A stretch of DNA of 64,000 bases from Pseudopedobacter beijingensis (GTDB lineage Bacteria > Bacteroidota > Bacteroidia > Sphingobacteriales > Sphingobacteriaceae), in the NCBI RefSeq assembly GCF_042678145.1, contig NZ_JBHUDG010000001.1, positions 1-64,000 on the forward strand, written 5' to 3'. A program made the translations under genes and the position numbers. Each line of letters starts with the position of its first letter. The first letter of the stretch is position 1. A model generated the notes under the pieces. It was not told the DNA's origin. It saw only the letters and a list, made by a program, of their open reading frames with translations, and searched no databases. Positions 7,156-16,106 of this stretch are shown here, in pieces.

Positions 7156-8318
7156 ATGAAGAAGACGAATTATTTAGTGTCACTACTTCGCAAATATATT
7201 TATAAGCAATTGTCTGACAGTGAGAGTAAGGAGCTTACTGATTGGGCAAATACTAATACTGAATATAAAGAATACCTTAATAATCTAAACCAAAATATAA
7301 AAACAGATTATGAAGACTATGAAAGGTTTTATAATGAAGATAAGACCATATCAAAGAGAATGCTTACCTCCATTAAATATAAAACGGGAATAAAAAGTGG
7401 GTATTTTAGGTTGAGATATTTTTTGGCTGCAGCTTCGGCTATTATAATTTTAAGTCTTGGAATTTATTTGGGCCTAAACTTTAAAAATCATAATAACCAT
7501 ACGAATAATGAGAAAGTAGCTGTATCTGGAGGGGATAATGTTATCCTTCGTTTGTCTGATGGGAGCTTAATTAATTTAGGCGAATCTTCTAGTGGGATAA
7601 CCACAAAAGACGGAGAAGTGAGCTATATAGGATCAAAACAATCACTTTTACAGTTAGATAAGGCTCAGAGTTTGGAGATTATAGTTCCTGCCCGCAGTCA
7701 ATATCAAGTGGTACTGTCTGATGGTACAAAAGTATGGCTTAATGCCGGATCTTCTTTTAAATACCCTGGTTTGTTTAATGGAGATATCAGAAAAGTAGAA
7801 CTTTTGGGTGAAGCCTATTTTGAGGTAGCTAAAGATAGAAATAAGCCTTTTATAGTTGTATCTGATGGCCAAGAAGTAAAAGTGACTGGCACATCTTTTA
7901 ATGTCTTGGCTTATCCGGGAGAAAATGAGACCAAAACAACATTGGTTGAGGGCGAAGTATACGTTTATACATCTGCAAATTCAAAAGGAAAGAACAACAA
8001 CCAACAGCAAATCAGGCTGTCGCCTGGAGAAGAGGCTGTCTATAGCCAGGGAGGATTTAAAAAACATGTAGCAGATATTGTGCTATGGCAACCGCCTGGA
8101 AAGAGGGAAATTTCTATTTTAAAAACACCCCTTTTGATGATATGATCAGGCAAATTGCCCGCTGGTATGATCTTGATATAGTTTATCAATCAAAAATACC
8201 GGAAGAATTATTTACTGGCGAAATGAATCGAAAGGTAGATACCGATGTAGTTCTGGATTTTCTTAAAGGCTCTGGAATTAAAGCAGAGCTGAGAGGAAAG
8301 ACTCTTTTAATAGAATAA
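7156..8318 (+). pseudogene. FecR-type anti-sigma factor, broken by a frameshift near 8080
   Basis: The first frame (7156-8145) encodes a cytoplasmic N-terminal region, one membrane segment (FLAAASAIIILSLGIYLGLNF, about residues 92-112) and a FecR beta domain (about 175-280; VILRLSDGS, VWLNAGSSFKYPGLF, VTGTSFNVLAYP). It then loses homology at ADIVLWQ and stops at 8145. The DUF4974 C-terminal domain continues in the +1 frame from about 8080 to 8318 (TAWKEGNFYFKNTPFDDMIR ... RGKTLLIE). One missing base between about 8076 and 8082 would restore a normal protein of about 387 residues. No slippery heptamer is seen, so this is a mutation or sequence error rather than an obvious programmed shift. DUF4974 is the part expected to contact the SusC STN domain. 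Confidence 0.85.
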
Positions 8319-8397
8319 AAAACTAAACACTAAACTAATCTTAACCTAAAAATGATATGAGACTGAAAGAGAAAACTTAATACACCCGTGAAAAGCA

Positions 8398-8430
8398 ATG
8401 GGAAGAAATGTTCGTACCATATCTTCCCAT
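8398..8430. other. Intercistronic hairpin upstream of susC
   Basis: ATGGGAAGA (8398-8406) and TCTTCCCAT (8422-8430) form a perfect 9-bp inverted repeat with a 15-base loop, inside the 253-base gap between fecR and susC. No T run follows on the plus strand, so it more likely affects RNA processing or stability, or binds a regulator, than terminates. Confidence 0.5.
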
Positions 8431-8571
8431 AAAAAAGCTTGGAAAAACTATCGTTAAAATAAGTTGTAAACTTCCAAACCTGCACAATTATACATAAATC
8501 CAATGGCAATAACAATCTCTGTAAGGTTGTGTTGTAGCTGTCTTTTTGTGTGGGTTATTAAAGTAATATTA

Positions 8572-11500
8572 ATGACAGAAATTTTTAAAAATCTCATTCC
8601 ATTTCATCAGGAATGTATTAAAAAAGTAACACTGGTTATGAAAATAACTGCTCTATTTTTATTTATAAGCTGCTTGCATTTAAGTGCAAAATCTTTATCT
8701 CAGACAGTTAATTTACAGGCAAAAAACAAATCTTTAACCGAAGTATTATCGGTAATAAAAAAACAAACAGGCTTTCTGGTTATCTATAATAACCGGTATG
8801 TAAAAGATGTAGGAAACGTATCTGTAACGGCAAAGAATATGCCCTTGGAGAGTTTTCTGAATGAAGTGCTGAAGAATACAGGGTTGACTTATGTTATTAA
8901 TCAGAAATCGATATTAATCAAAAAAGTCGCGGAAAATAAGAAGGCACAGAATACTGATAAATCAATAGAAATTTTTAACCAGCAGAAAACGATTACAGGA
9001 AAAGTTACTGATGAAAAAGGTGAGCCTTTACCCGGAGTAAGTGTAAAAGTGAAAAACACGCAGACGAATACAGTTTCGGATGTAAATGGTAATTATAAAA
9101 TCAATGTTCTAAATCGGAATTCGGTGTTGGTTTTTAATTACTTGGGGTTTGCTATGCAGGAAAAAGCTATTGGAGATAATAATGTGCTTAATATTAGTTT
9201 GGTACAAGAAGCTTCTAAATTAAATGAAGTAGTTGTAATTGGCTATGGTGAGGTAAAAAGAGGAGATCTTACAGGATCTGTAAGTGAGGTTAAAGTCGAA
9301 GATATAAGGAAAGCTCCGGTAGCAACATATGAACAGGCTTTAGCAGGACGAATTGCAGGTGTTCAGGTCTCTAGTGGAGAAGATCAACCTGGAAATACTA
9401 TGGATGTGGTTATTCGGGGAGGAAATTCTTTGACTCAGAGTAATGCTCCATTATATGTTATCGATGGTTTTCCGATGGAAGATGCTAATGCTGCAGCAAT
9501 TAACCCTTCAGATATAAAGTCAATTACAGTTTTAAAAGATGCTTCGTCTACGGCTATTTATGGAGCAAGAGGGGCTAATGGGGTAATTGTTATTGAAACA
9601 AATAGTGGGAGTGATAGCAGAACACGTATTACCTACAATAACTTTGTGGGGTTTCAGGAAGTGACTAAACGTATGCAATTGATGAATGCATATGAATTTG
9701 TTAAGTATCAAAATGAATTTGATCCTCAGTATGCAAATAGAGCATTTTTTGCTAATGGAAAAACATTAGATGATTATAGGAACGAACCGGTGATTGATTG
9801 GCAAGGCCTTCTTTTTAGAAGAGGACATGTTCAGAACCATAATATTAGTGTTAGTGGAGGGAATAGGATAACTGATTTTACTGTTTCAGGTTCAACTTTG
9901 AGAAATGATGGTTCTGTAATTAATACAGGGTTTAAGAGAAATACAGGAAGAGCTTATTTAAAGCATAATATCAGCCCAAAACTAAATTTTAACATCACAG
10001 TTAGTTATACAGAGGATGAATCTTTTGGGGATCAGGCGTCTACGGCAAGTACTTCAACACAATCTTATGCCAGTTATCTTATGTATAGAGTATGGGGATT
10101 TAGGCCTGTAGCAACGAAAGGAATGGAACATTTGGTGGATGGGCTAATGGATGAGGATGCGAATGATACTAGAGTTAATCCTTATATAGATTATTCAAAT
10201 ACTTTAAGAGTTAATAAAAATCAAACTGTTTTTGCTAATACAAATATTAGCTATAAAATAACTAAAGAATTAGAACTCAGAATCAGAGGGGGGGTAAATA
10301 ACAGAACCTTAGAAGAATCATCATTTTATAACAGTGCCACAGCTAGAGGAAGTACTTTAGTCCCTGGTAATACAAAAGGTGTTAACGGAGGGGTAATTTA
10401 TAGAAAGTGGCGAAGCTGGTTAAATGAAAATACTTTAACCTATAGTAAGAAAATTGCTAATAATAATCTGACGGCACTTGTAGGCTTTACAATGCAGGAG
10501 AACTCCCAAAGCCGGTACGGGATGACAGCAGAACAAGTTCCTAATGAAAGTCTGGGATTATCTGGTTTAGATCAGGGAATTCCGGGAGCAGTAAGTGCTT
10601 ATACGGGTAAAAATGTTTTAATGTCATACTTAGGTAGGTTAAACTATAATATTAAGAGTAAATATTTGTTTACTGCAACGTATAGAACAGATGGTTCTAG
10701 TAAGTTTAGAGAGGGGAATAAATGGGCAGGATTCCCTTCTGCGGCATTTGCATGGAAGTTAAGGAATGAAAGATTTATGAGAAATCTATATTTTATTAAT
10801 GATGCTAAATTAAGAACAAGTTATGGCGTAACGGGAAATAATAGAATTGGAGATTATCAAAGATTTTCAGAAATGAATATGCCTTTTTCTGCATATTATT
10901 CTTTTAATAATTCAACTCCATCGCCTGGAACCAGAATTTATTCTTATGGTAACGAGGATTTAAAATGGGAATCTACTAAGCAGCTAGATGTTGGTTTAGA
11001 TCTTGCCTTATTCAAAAATAAAGTGAGTTTTACCGCTGATTTTTATAGGAAAGTTACAGAAGATCTTCTGCTTATGGCTAATGTTCCGAATAGTAGTGGT
11101 TTTACATCTATTTATAAAAATGTCGGCGATCTGTCAAATACTGGGATAGAGTTTAGCCTTGGTTTAAATCTGTTAAAGAAAAAGGACTTTTCATGGGATA
11201 CTGACTTTAACATAAGTTTTAACAAAAATAAAATATTGTCTCTGGCAGAGGATCAAAGCAGGATTTTAACACCTATAAACTGGGGGAATTATAGTAGTGT
11301 AAACTTATATCTGGCGCAAGTAGGTGAACCTTCGGCGCAGTTCTATGGATTAATATGGGACGGAGTGTATGGTTATGATGATTTTAATATTGTGGGAGGG
11401 GATTATGTACTTAAAGATGAAGTCTCTACCAATGGTATGGCGAGATCTGTCATTCAGCCGGGAGATATTAAATATGTGGATGTAAACGGTGATGGAATAA

Positions 11501-12039
11501 TAAATAACTACGATAATGTAGTTATAGGCAGGACACTTCCTGTTCATTTTGGCGGGTTAAATAATAACTTTTCATATAAAAATCTTTCGTTAAATGTGTT
11601 TTTTCAATGGTCTTATGGTAATGATATCATGAATGCTAACCGCATGTATTTTGAAGGAAATGTGGATGCCAGATCAGCATTAAATCAATACGCGAGTTAT
11701 GCAGACAGATGGAGCCCTGATAATACTGGAAGTAACTTGTTTAGAACCAAAGGACAGGGGCCTGCCGGGTTTTATAGCAGCAGAACTGTTGAAGACGGAT
11801 CATATCTGCGTTTAAAAACGGTGAATTTATCGTATAGTTTACCTCAGAAATTAACGAAGAAAATAAGTTCAGACAATATCACAGTTTTTGTGTCTGCACA
11901 AAATTTATATACATGGACTAATTATTCAGGTATGGACCCTGAAGTATCAGTTAGAAATTCAGCCTTAACACCCGGGTTTGATTACTCTGCATATCCAAGA
12001 GGAAGAACATATACTATGGGGCTTAAAGCAACTTTTTAA
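8572..12039 (+). CDS. SusC/RagA-family TonB-linked outer membrane receptor with STN domain
   Basis: The outer membrane importer is 1155 residues from ATG 8572 (MTEIFKNL). The 23 residues upstream in the same frame do not look like family sequence. Order: signal segment (MKITALFLFISCLHLSAKSL), STN signalling domain (about residues 45-120), carboxypeptidase-like regulatory domain (KTITGKVTDEKGEPLPGVSV), TonB-box-like region and plug (LNEVVVIGYGEVKRGDLTGS; DASSTAIYGARGANGVI), then a 22-strand barrel ending ...YTMGLKATF. With SusD it imports glycan fragments. The STN domain marks it as a transducer that should signal to FecR, which is frameshifted here. Confidence 0.95.
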   Translation: MTEIFKNLIPFHQECIKKVTLVMKITALFLFISCLHLSAKSLSQTVNLQAKNKSLTEVLSVIKKQTGFLVIYNNRYVKDVGNVSVTAKNMPLESFLNEVLKNTGLTYVINQKSILIKKVAENKKAQNTDKSIEIFNQQKTITGKVTDEKGEPLPGVSVKVKNTQTNTVSDVNGNYKINVLNRNSVLVFNYLGFAMQEKAIGDNNVLNISLVQEASKLNEVVVIGYGEVKRGDLTGSVSEVKVEDIRKAPVATYEQALAGRIAGVQVSSGEDQPGNTMDVVIRGGNSLTQSNAPLYVIDGFPMEDANAAAINPSDIKSITVLKDASSTAIYGARGANGVIVIETNSGSDSRTRITYNNFVGFQEVTKRMQLMNAYEFVKYQNEFDPQYANRAFFANGKTLDDYRNEPVIDWQGLLFRRGHVQNHNISVSGGNRITDFTVSGSTLRNDGSVINTGFKRNTGRAYLKHNISPKLNFNITVSYTEDESFGDQASTASTSTQSYASYLMYRVWGFRPVATKGMEHLVDGLMDEDANDTRVNPYIDYSNTLRVNKNQTVFANTNISYKITKELELRIRGGVNNRTLEESSFYNSATARGSTLVPGNTKGVNGGVIYRKWRSWLNENTLTYSKKIANNNLTALVGFTMQENSQSRYGMTAEQVPNESLGLSGLDQGIPGAVSAYTGKNVLMSYLGRLNYNIKSKYLFTATYRTDGSSKFREGNKWAGFPSAAFAWKLRNERFMRNLYFINDAKLRTSYGVTGNNRIGDYQRFSEMNMPFSAYYSFNNSTPSPGTRIYSYGNEDLKWESTKQLDVGLDLALFKNKVSFTADFYRKVTEDLLLMANVPNSSGFTSIYKNVGDLSNTGIEFSLGLNLLKKKDFSWDTDFNISFNKNKILSLAEDQSRILTPINWGNYSSVNLYLAQVGEPSAQFYGLIWDGVYGYDDFNIVGGDYVLKDEVSTNGMARSVIQPGDIKYVDVNGDGIINNYDNVVIGRTLPVHFGGLNNNFSYKNLSLNVFFQWSYGNDIMNANRMYFEGNVDARSALNQYASYADRWSPDNTGSNLFRTKGQGPAGFYSSRTVEDGSYLRLKTVNLSYSLPQKLTKKISSDNITVFVSAQNLYTWTNYSGMDPEVSVRNSALTPGFDYSAYPRGRTYTMGLKATF

Positions 12040-12050
12040 AGAATCAAAAA

Positions 12051-13625
12051 ATGAAAGCAATAAAGTACTATCACTATATATTGGCATTGTTACTTATGTC
12101 ATGTAATAAGTTAGAACTTCAACCAGAAGACTTTGTTAGTCCTGATGAATATTATAACAATAAAAAAGAACTTGAAATGGCTTTAAATGCTGTTTATGCT
12201 ACATTTCAAACAAATGGTTCTTACGGCTCTTATTTAGCTAGGTTCGGATTTGATGCAGATGAAGGTTATAACGGAGTAGAGTTGAATTCGGTTTCCAACT
12301 ATGCGGTTTCAGCGGCTGATGTTAAAATTCTAAGTTTTTGGCGAGATTACTATGGTGGTATTAAGTTGGCTAACACACTGCTTAAATATATAGACAAACC
12401 TACAGATATATCGGATAAAGAAAGGGATAGAATCAGAGGTGAAGCTTTGTTTTTAAGAGCCTACTTCTATTTTATGCTGGTAACTAATTTTTCAGATGTC
12501 CCATTAATTTTAGAACCCATGACTTCAGCTAAAATAGAAGAGCTTCAAATATCAAGGACACCAGCTAAGCTTGTTTATGAGCAGATTATAAAGGATATGA
12601 CAACTGCCGCAGATTTAGTTTTAGATATTACAGAAACTAAAGGAGGTGGACGAGTGAACAAATCTGCTGTTTATGGAATATTAGCAAGAGTATGCCTGCA
12701 TATGGCAGGTAATCCGTTAAAAGATTATTCCAAGTACCAGGAAGCGGCAAATTGGTGTAAAAAGGTTATAGACTTAAATATTCATAAATTAAACCCCGAC
12801 TATAAACAAGTATTTATCAATTATATGCAAGATAAATATGATATAGAAGAAAGTCTGTGGGAGGTTGAGTTTTATGGGAATGGTTTAGGTATTTATGCTT
12901 CATCAGCAGGATATGTAGGTTCGAATAATGGTATTAGAAATTATGATGATTTTGAACTCGGATACACATTTACATATCTCAACACCACAGCATATACCTA
13001 TAACGTATATAGCACTAATAATGACTTACGACGAACATGGAATGTTGCCTCGTTTTATTATGAAGGTAATCCGGCAGTAGAGAAAAACTGGACTACTACA
13101 CGTATTTTCGATAGGTATCCGGGTAAGTTTAGAAGGGCTTATGAAATTTTGTTGCCTAAGCACAGAAGCAGAACACCTACAAATTATCCTCTGTTAAGAT
13201 ATTCTGACGTACTCCTGATGTATGCGGAAGCATTGAATGAAATTAATCAGATGCCAACTCCGGCAGCTTACGATGCAGTTAATAGGGTGCGCAGAAGAGG
13301 GTATGGAAAAGATCAAACTATAGCAGACGGAACCATTGATCTGACAGGATATAACTATTCGAGTTTCCTTAGTGAGATCAAAAAAGAAAGAACCAGGGAA
13401 TTAGCTTTTGAAAATCTTAGAAAGGGAGATTTGGTCAGATGGGGAGATTTTTTAACAAGAATGAAATCTTGCTTAAACGACGCTTATGCAGCGCCTATTC
13501 AGACATGGATGGTAGAGAGAGCTATTACCTATTATAATAATGCTACTGAAAGAGATGTATTGTGGCCAATACCAAGCTCTGAACTTGATGTTAACCAAAA
13601 GCTTACCCAAAATTTAGGATGGTAA
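12051..13625 (+). CDS. SusD/RagB-family surface glycan-binding lipoprotein
   Basis: This 524-residue protein has a lipobox (ALLLMSC, Cys at residue 18) and the typical SusD start (LELQPEDFVSPDEYYNNKKE). Helical TPR-like segments follow (RIRGEALFLRAYFYFMLV) and the conserved C-terminal region (PLLRYSDVLLMYAEALNE ... RTRELAFENLRKGDLVRWGD) is complete. It caps the SusC barrel as a lid and helps select the glycan. It starts 11 bases after susC, so the two are cotranscribed. Confidence 0.95.
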   Translation: MKAIKYYHYILALLLMSCNKLELQPEDFVSPDEYYNNKKELEMALNAVYATFQTNGSYGSYLARFGFDADEGYNGVELNSVSNYAVSAADVKILSFWRDYYGGIKLANTLLKYIDKPTDISDKERDRIRGEALFLRAYFYFMLVTNFSDVPLILEPMTSAKIEELQISRTPAKLVYEQIIKDMTTAADLVLDITETKGGGRVNKSAVYGILARVCLHMAGNPLKDYSKYQEAANWCKKVIDLNIHKLNPDYKQVFINYMQDKYDIEESLWEVEFYGNGLGIYASSAGYVGSNNGIRNYDDFELGYTFTYLNTTAYTYNVYSTNNDLRRTWNVASFYYEGNPAVEKNWTTTRIFDRYPGKFRRAYEILLPKHRSRTPTNYPLLRYSDVLLMYAEALNEINQMPTPAAYDAVNRVRRRGYGKDQTIADGTIDLTGYNYSSFLSEIKKERTRELAFENLRKGDLVRWGDFLTRMKSCLNDAYAAPIQTWMVERAITYYNNATERDVLWPIPSSELDVNQKLTQNLGW

Positions 13626-13636
13626 TTTATAAAATT

Positions 13637-14797
13637 ATGAAAAGGATATTTTATTTATTTCTTCTTCCTCTATCCATGTGTTTTTCATGCAAGAAGGAAA
13701 AAAAGATCGAAAAGTTAAATTTTGATGTAACAACAGAAAAAGATACATATACTGTTGGGGAAAATATTACATTCTTTTTCTTGGGATCACCAGATATTAT
13801 TTCAATGTATTCAGGTGAAGCTGGGAAGAATTTCGATAAAGGTGATTATGCAATAGCAGTGAAGGGCGTTTCCGATAAAACACCAAGTTATTCCTATACA
13901 TTTTCTAAACCGGGAATATATCATGTGGTCTTTAAAGCAAAAAACCAGAATATACATGGTAGTACAGAGGCTGTTAGAGAAATTAAATTGAAAATTGTTG
14001 GAGCATCTATCCCTGGAATTGTAGCTGCTGTGGATTATGAAGAAAACAGCGGCGGTGTGGTTAATGAACAATTAGATGCGGATGGAAACCAAACAGTAGA
14101 CAATCTTTCAACAGGAGATTATCTGCTCTATACTACTACACTAGCTGAAAAAGGAAAAATTTTGCTGGAATTTTTAACAAAGGCTGATGAAAACTCAGTA
14201 CTGAAAGTTTCATTATTAAGAGATCAGACACAGCTGTATGAAACCAATATAACTGTCAATAAATCTGACCACGATTATATTATGGCTTCGGGTGTACAAT
14301 CTTCTCCGATTATTGATATTGGTGAAGTTATAATCAAAATAAAAGTAGTCAGTGGTAAGTTATCTTTAAAATACTTAAATGTTTCACTTTTAGAAGGATT
14401 TACTCTGCCCGGCCGGATACCTGCGATTGAATATGTTTCTAACCAGGGGGGCAGATTTGAGAATAGTGCGCTTGTTGATGGAGGGGTATTTTTAGGGGGG
14501 ATAAGTAACAACGACTATTTTATGTATGATGTAAATGTGCTGGAAGAAGGCGAGTATAAAATAGATTACAGGATCACTGCCGCAAGGGTATGCACATTTG
14601 AAGTATCCGCTATTGAGCTATCAGGAGCAATCAATATACTTGAAAAAATTAATTTTCCAAGTACTGGAGGATGGAGCAATTGGGCTACTTTGTCTGGAAG
14701 TACGTTCTATTTAACCAAAGGCAGAAAAAGAATAAAAATAACCACCATAGCCAATGGGATGAGCTTAAGCTGGTTTCAGTTTTTAAGAGTTCAATAA
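13637..14797 (+). CDS. DUF5017-like lipoprotein with two CBM6-like modules
   Basis: ATG 13637 (MKRIFYLFLLPLSMCFSC) gives a lipobox at FSC; the upstream in-frame start at 13619 overlaps susD and is unlikely. The N-terminal region (about residues 25-115, LNFDVTTEKDTYTVGENITF and MYSGEAGKNF) resembles DUF5017, found in SusE-position surface proteins. Two CBM6-like beta-sandwiches follow at about residues 125 and 257, each opening with a (I/L)PG(I/R)..A..Y motif; the second ends in GWSNWATLSG...TIANGMSLSWFQF. It is probably a cell-surface glycan-binding protein of the locus, with no catalytic residues seen. Confidence 0.75.
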   Translation: MKRIFYLFLLPLSMCFSCKKEKKIEKLNFDVTTEKDTYTVGENITFFFLGSPDIISMYSGEAGKNFDKGDYAIAVKGVSDKTPSYSYTFSKPGIYHVVFKAKNQNIHGSTEAVREIKLKIVGASIPGIVAAVDYEENSGGVVNEQLDADGNQTVDNLSTGDYLLYTTTLAEKGKILLEFLTKADENSVLKVSLLRDQTQLYETNITVNKSDHDYIMASGVQSSPIIDIGEVIIKIKVVSGKLSLKYLNVSLLEGFTLPGRIPAIEYVSNQGGRFENSALVDGGVFLGGISNNDYFMYDVNVLEEGEYKIDYRITAARVCTFEVSAIELSGAINILEKINFPSTGGWSNWATLSGSTFYLTKGRKRIKITTIANGMSLSWFQFLRVQ

Positions 14798-14804
14798 TTT
14801 ATAT

Positions 14805-16103
14805 ATGAAGCACTTCTTTATGTGGCTGGTAGCAGGTATTATACTGCTTGCCAATAGCCAGCTTATTGCGCAAAATAACGGTAATAAAGTAAATATACCG
14901 GGAAAAATAGAAGCATCAAATTACAGCGATTCAGAGGGAGGAAGGTTAGAAGATAATACTGACAAGGAAAGTTTTAATAAGCATTTTTTAGGAGGTCTGA
15001 GAAAAGGATACCATTTCCTATATAATGTCAATATCAAAAAAGAGGGACAGTATGTGATCGATTATAGAATTACGGGAAGCAGAAAGTCGGCAATAAAGGT
15101 CAGCTTAATCGATCGTAGCGGGAAAGAACAGTTGATAGAAAACGCAGAATTCCCATCAACAGGAGGGTGGAGGCATTGGAGCACCTTTTCGGGCAAAGAA
15201 ATCAATTTGAAAAAAGGCACTTATAAATTAAGGATAAGCATCATCAGTGATGGACTGAATATTAACTGGCTAAATATAAAACCCCTTAAACCTATAAAAT
15301 CTATATCAATCCCGGGAAGAGTCTATGCGTCAGATTATATTGATGCTAAGGGAGGTAGGCTTGAAGAAGCTACCGACGAGAAAGGAAACCAGTATTTAGG
15401 CGGGATAAAAAAAGGCAACTATTTTACCTATGCAATCCATGTTAAAAATGATGGAAAATATGTATTTAACTATCGTACGACAGGTAACAGAAGGGCGGTA
15501 TTAAATCTTAGCATTATAGGAAAGCAAGGCGCAGAACAGAAACTGGAAACTATGCCGTTGCCTTCAACAGAAGGATGGAAAAATTGGAACACCTTTCAGG
15601 GAACTATTATACAGTTGAAAAAGGGTGAATATAAATTAAAAGTATCTGTTGTTGATGATGGATTTAGTTTGAATTGGTTAGATATAAGGCCGCTTGAACC
15701 ATACATCATTCCGGGGAGAATCAAGTTCACTAATTATTCTGAGGGTGTAGGAGGAAAGTATGAAAACAATTCTGATATCGATGAAGGGCAACAACTTGCA
15801 GGACTTAGAGCTAAAAATTACTTCATATACGATGTAAAAGTAATCAATTCAGGTACTTATCAGTTAGATGTTCGTTTAACGTCTCAGGCTGTCGGAAAGA
15901 TAAAAATATCATTATCAGAAGATAAGCAGAATTTCTATGAAGCAGGTATCATTGAACTGTATTCTCCTCTAGGTTGGAAAAACTGGGATACATTAATCGC
16001 AGGCAAAGTAGCATTGAACAAAAAAATAAAGCAGATTAAAATAGAAATGCTCCAGGATGGCTTTATGTTAAACTGGATAGAATTTAAACCCATCAAAAAT
16101 TAA
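14805..16103 (+). CDS. Secreted protein made of three tandem CBM6-like modules
   Basis: The protein is 432 residues with a Sec signal peptide (cleavage near AQNN, about residue 22) and nothing but three CBM6-like modules starting at about residues 30, 168 and 302. Each has an IPG(K/R) opening, a GGRLE or GGKYE segment, a YF(I/T)Y(A/D) strand and a GW(R/K)(H/N)W..F/L segment, ending N-W-L-(N/D)-I-x-P-L or NWIEFKPI. There is no enzyme domain, no lipobox and no T9SS sorting domain. It starts eight bases after the previous gene. It probably binds the target polysaccharide in the periplasm or outside, but the ligand is unknown. Confidence 0.75.
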   Translation: MKHFFMWLVAGIILLANSQLIAQNNGNKVNIPGKIEASNYSDSEGGRLEDNTDKESFNKHFLGGLRKGYHFLYNVNIKKEGQYVIDYRITGSRKSAIKVSLIDRSGKEQLIENAEFPSTGGWRHWSTFSGKEINLKKGTYKLRISIISDGLNINWLNIKPLKPIKSISIPGRVYASDYIDAKGGRLEEATDEKGNQYLGGIKKGNYFTYAIHVKNDGKYVFNYRTTGNRRAVLNLSIIGKQGAEQKLETMPLPSTEGWKNWNTFQGTIIQLKKGEYKLKVSVVDDGFSLNWLDIRPLEPYIIPGRIKFTNYSEGVGGKYENNSDIDEGQQLAGLRAKNYFIYDVKVINSGTYQLDVRLTSQAVGKIKISLSEDKQNFYEAGIIELYSPLGWKNWDTLIAGKVALNKKIKQIKIEMLQDGFMLNWIEFKPIKN

Positions 16104-16106
16104 AAT

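Noticed and set aside
8060..8100. Programmed ribosomal frameshift in fecR
   Set aside because: There is no slippery heptamer or downstream structure, and anti-sigma factors of this family are not known to use one; mutation or sequencing error is simpler.
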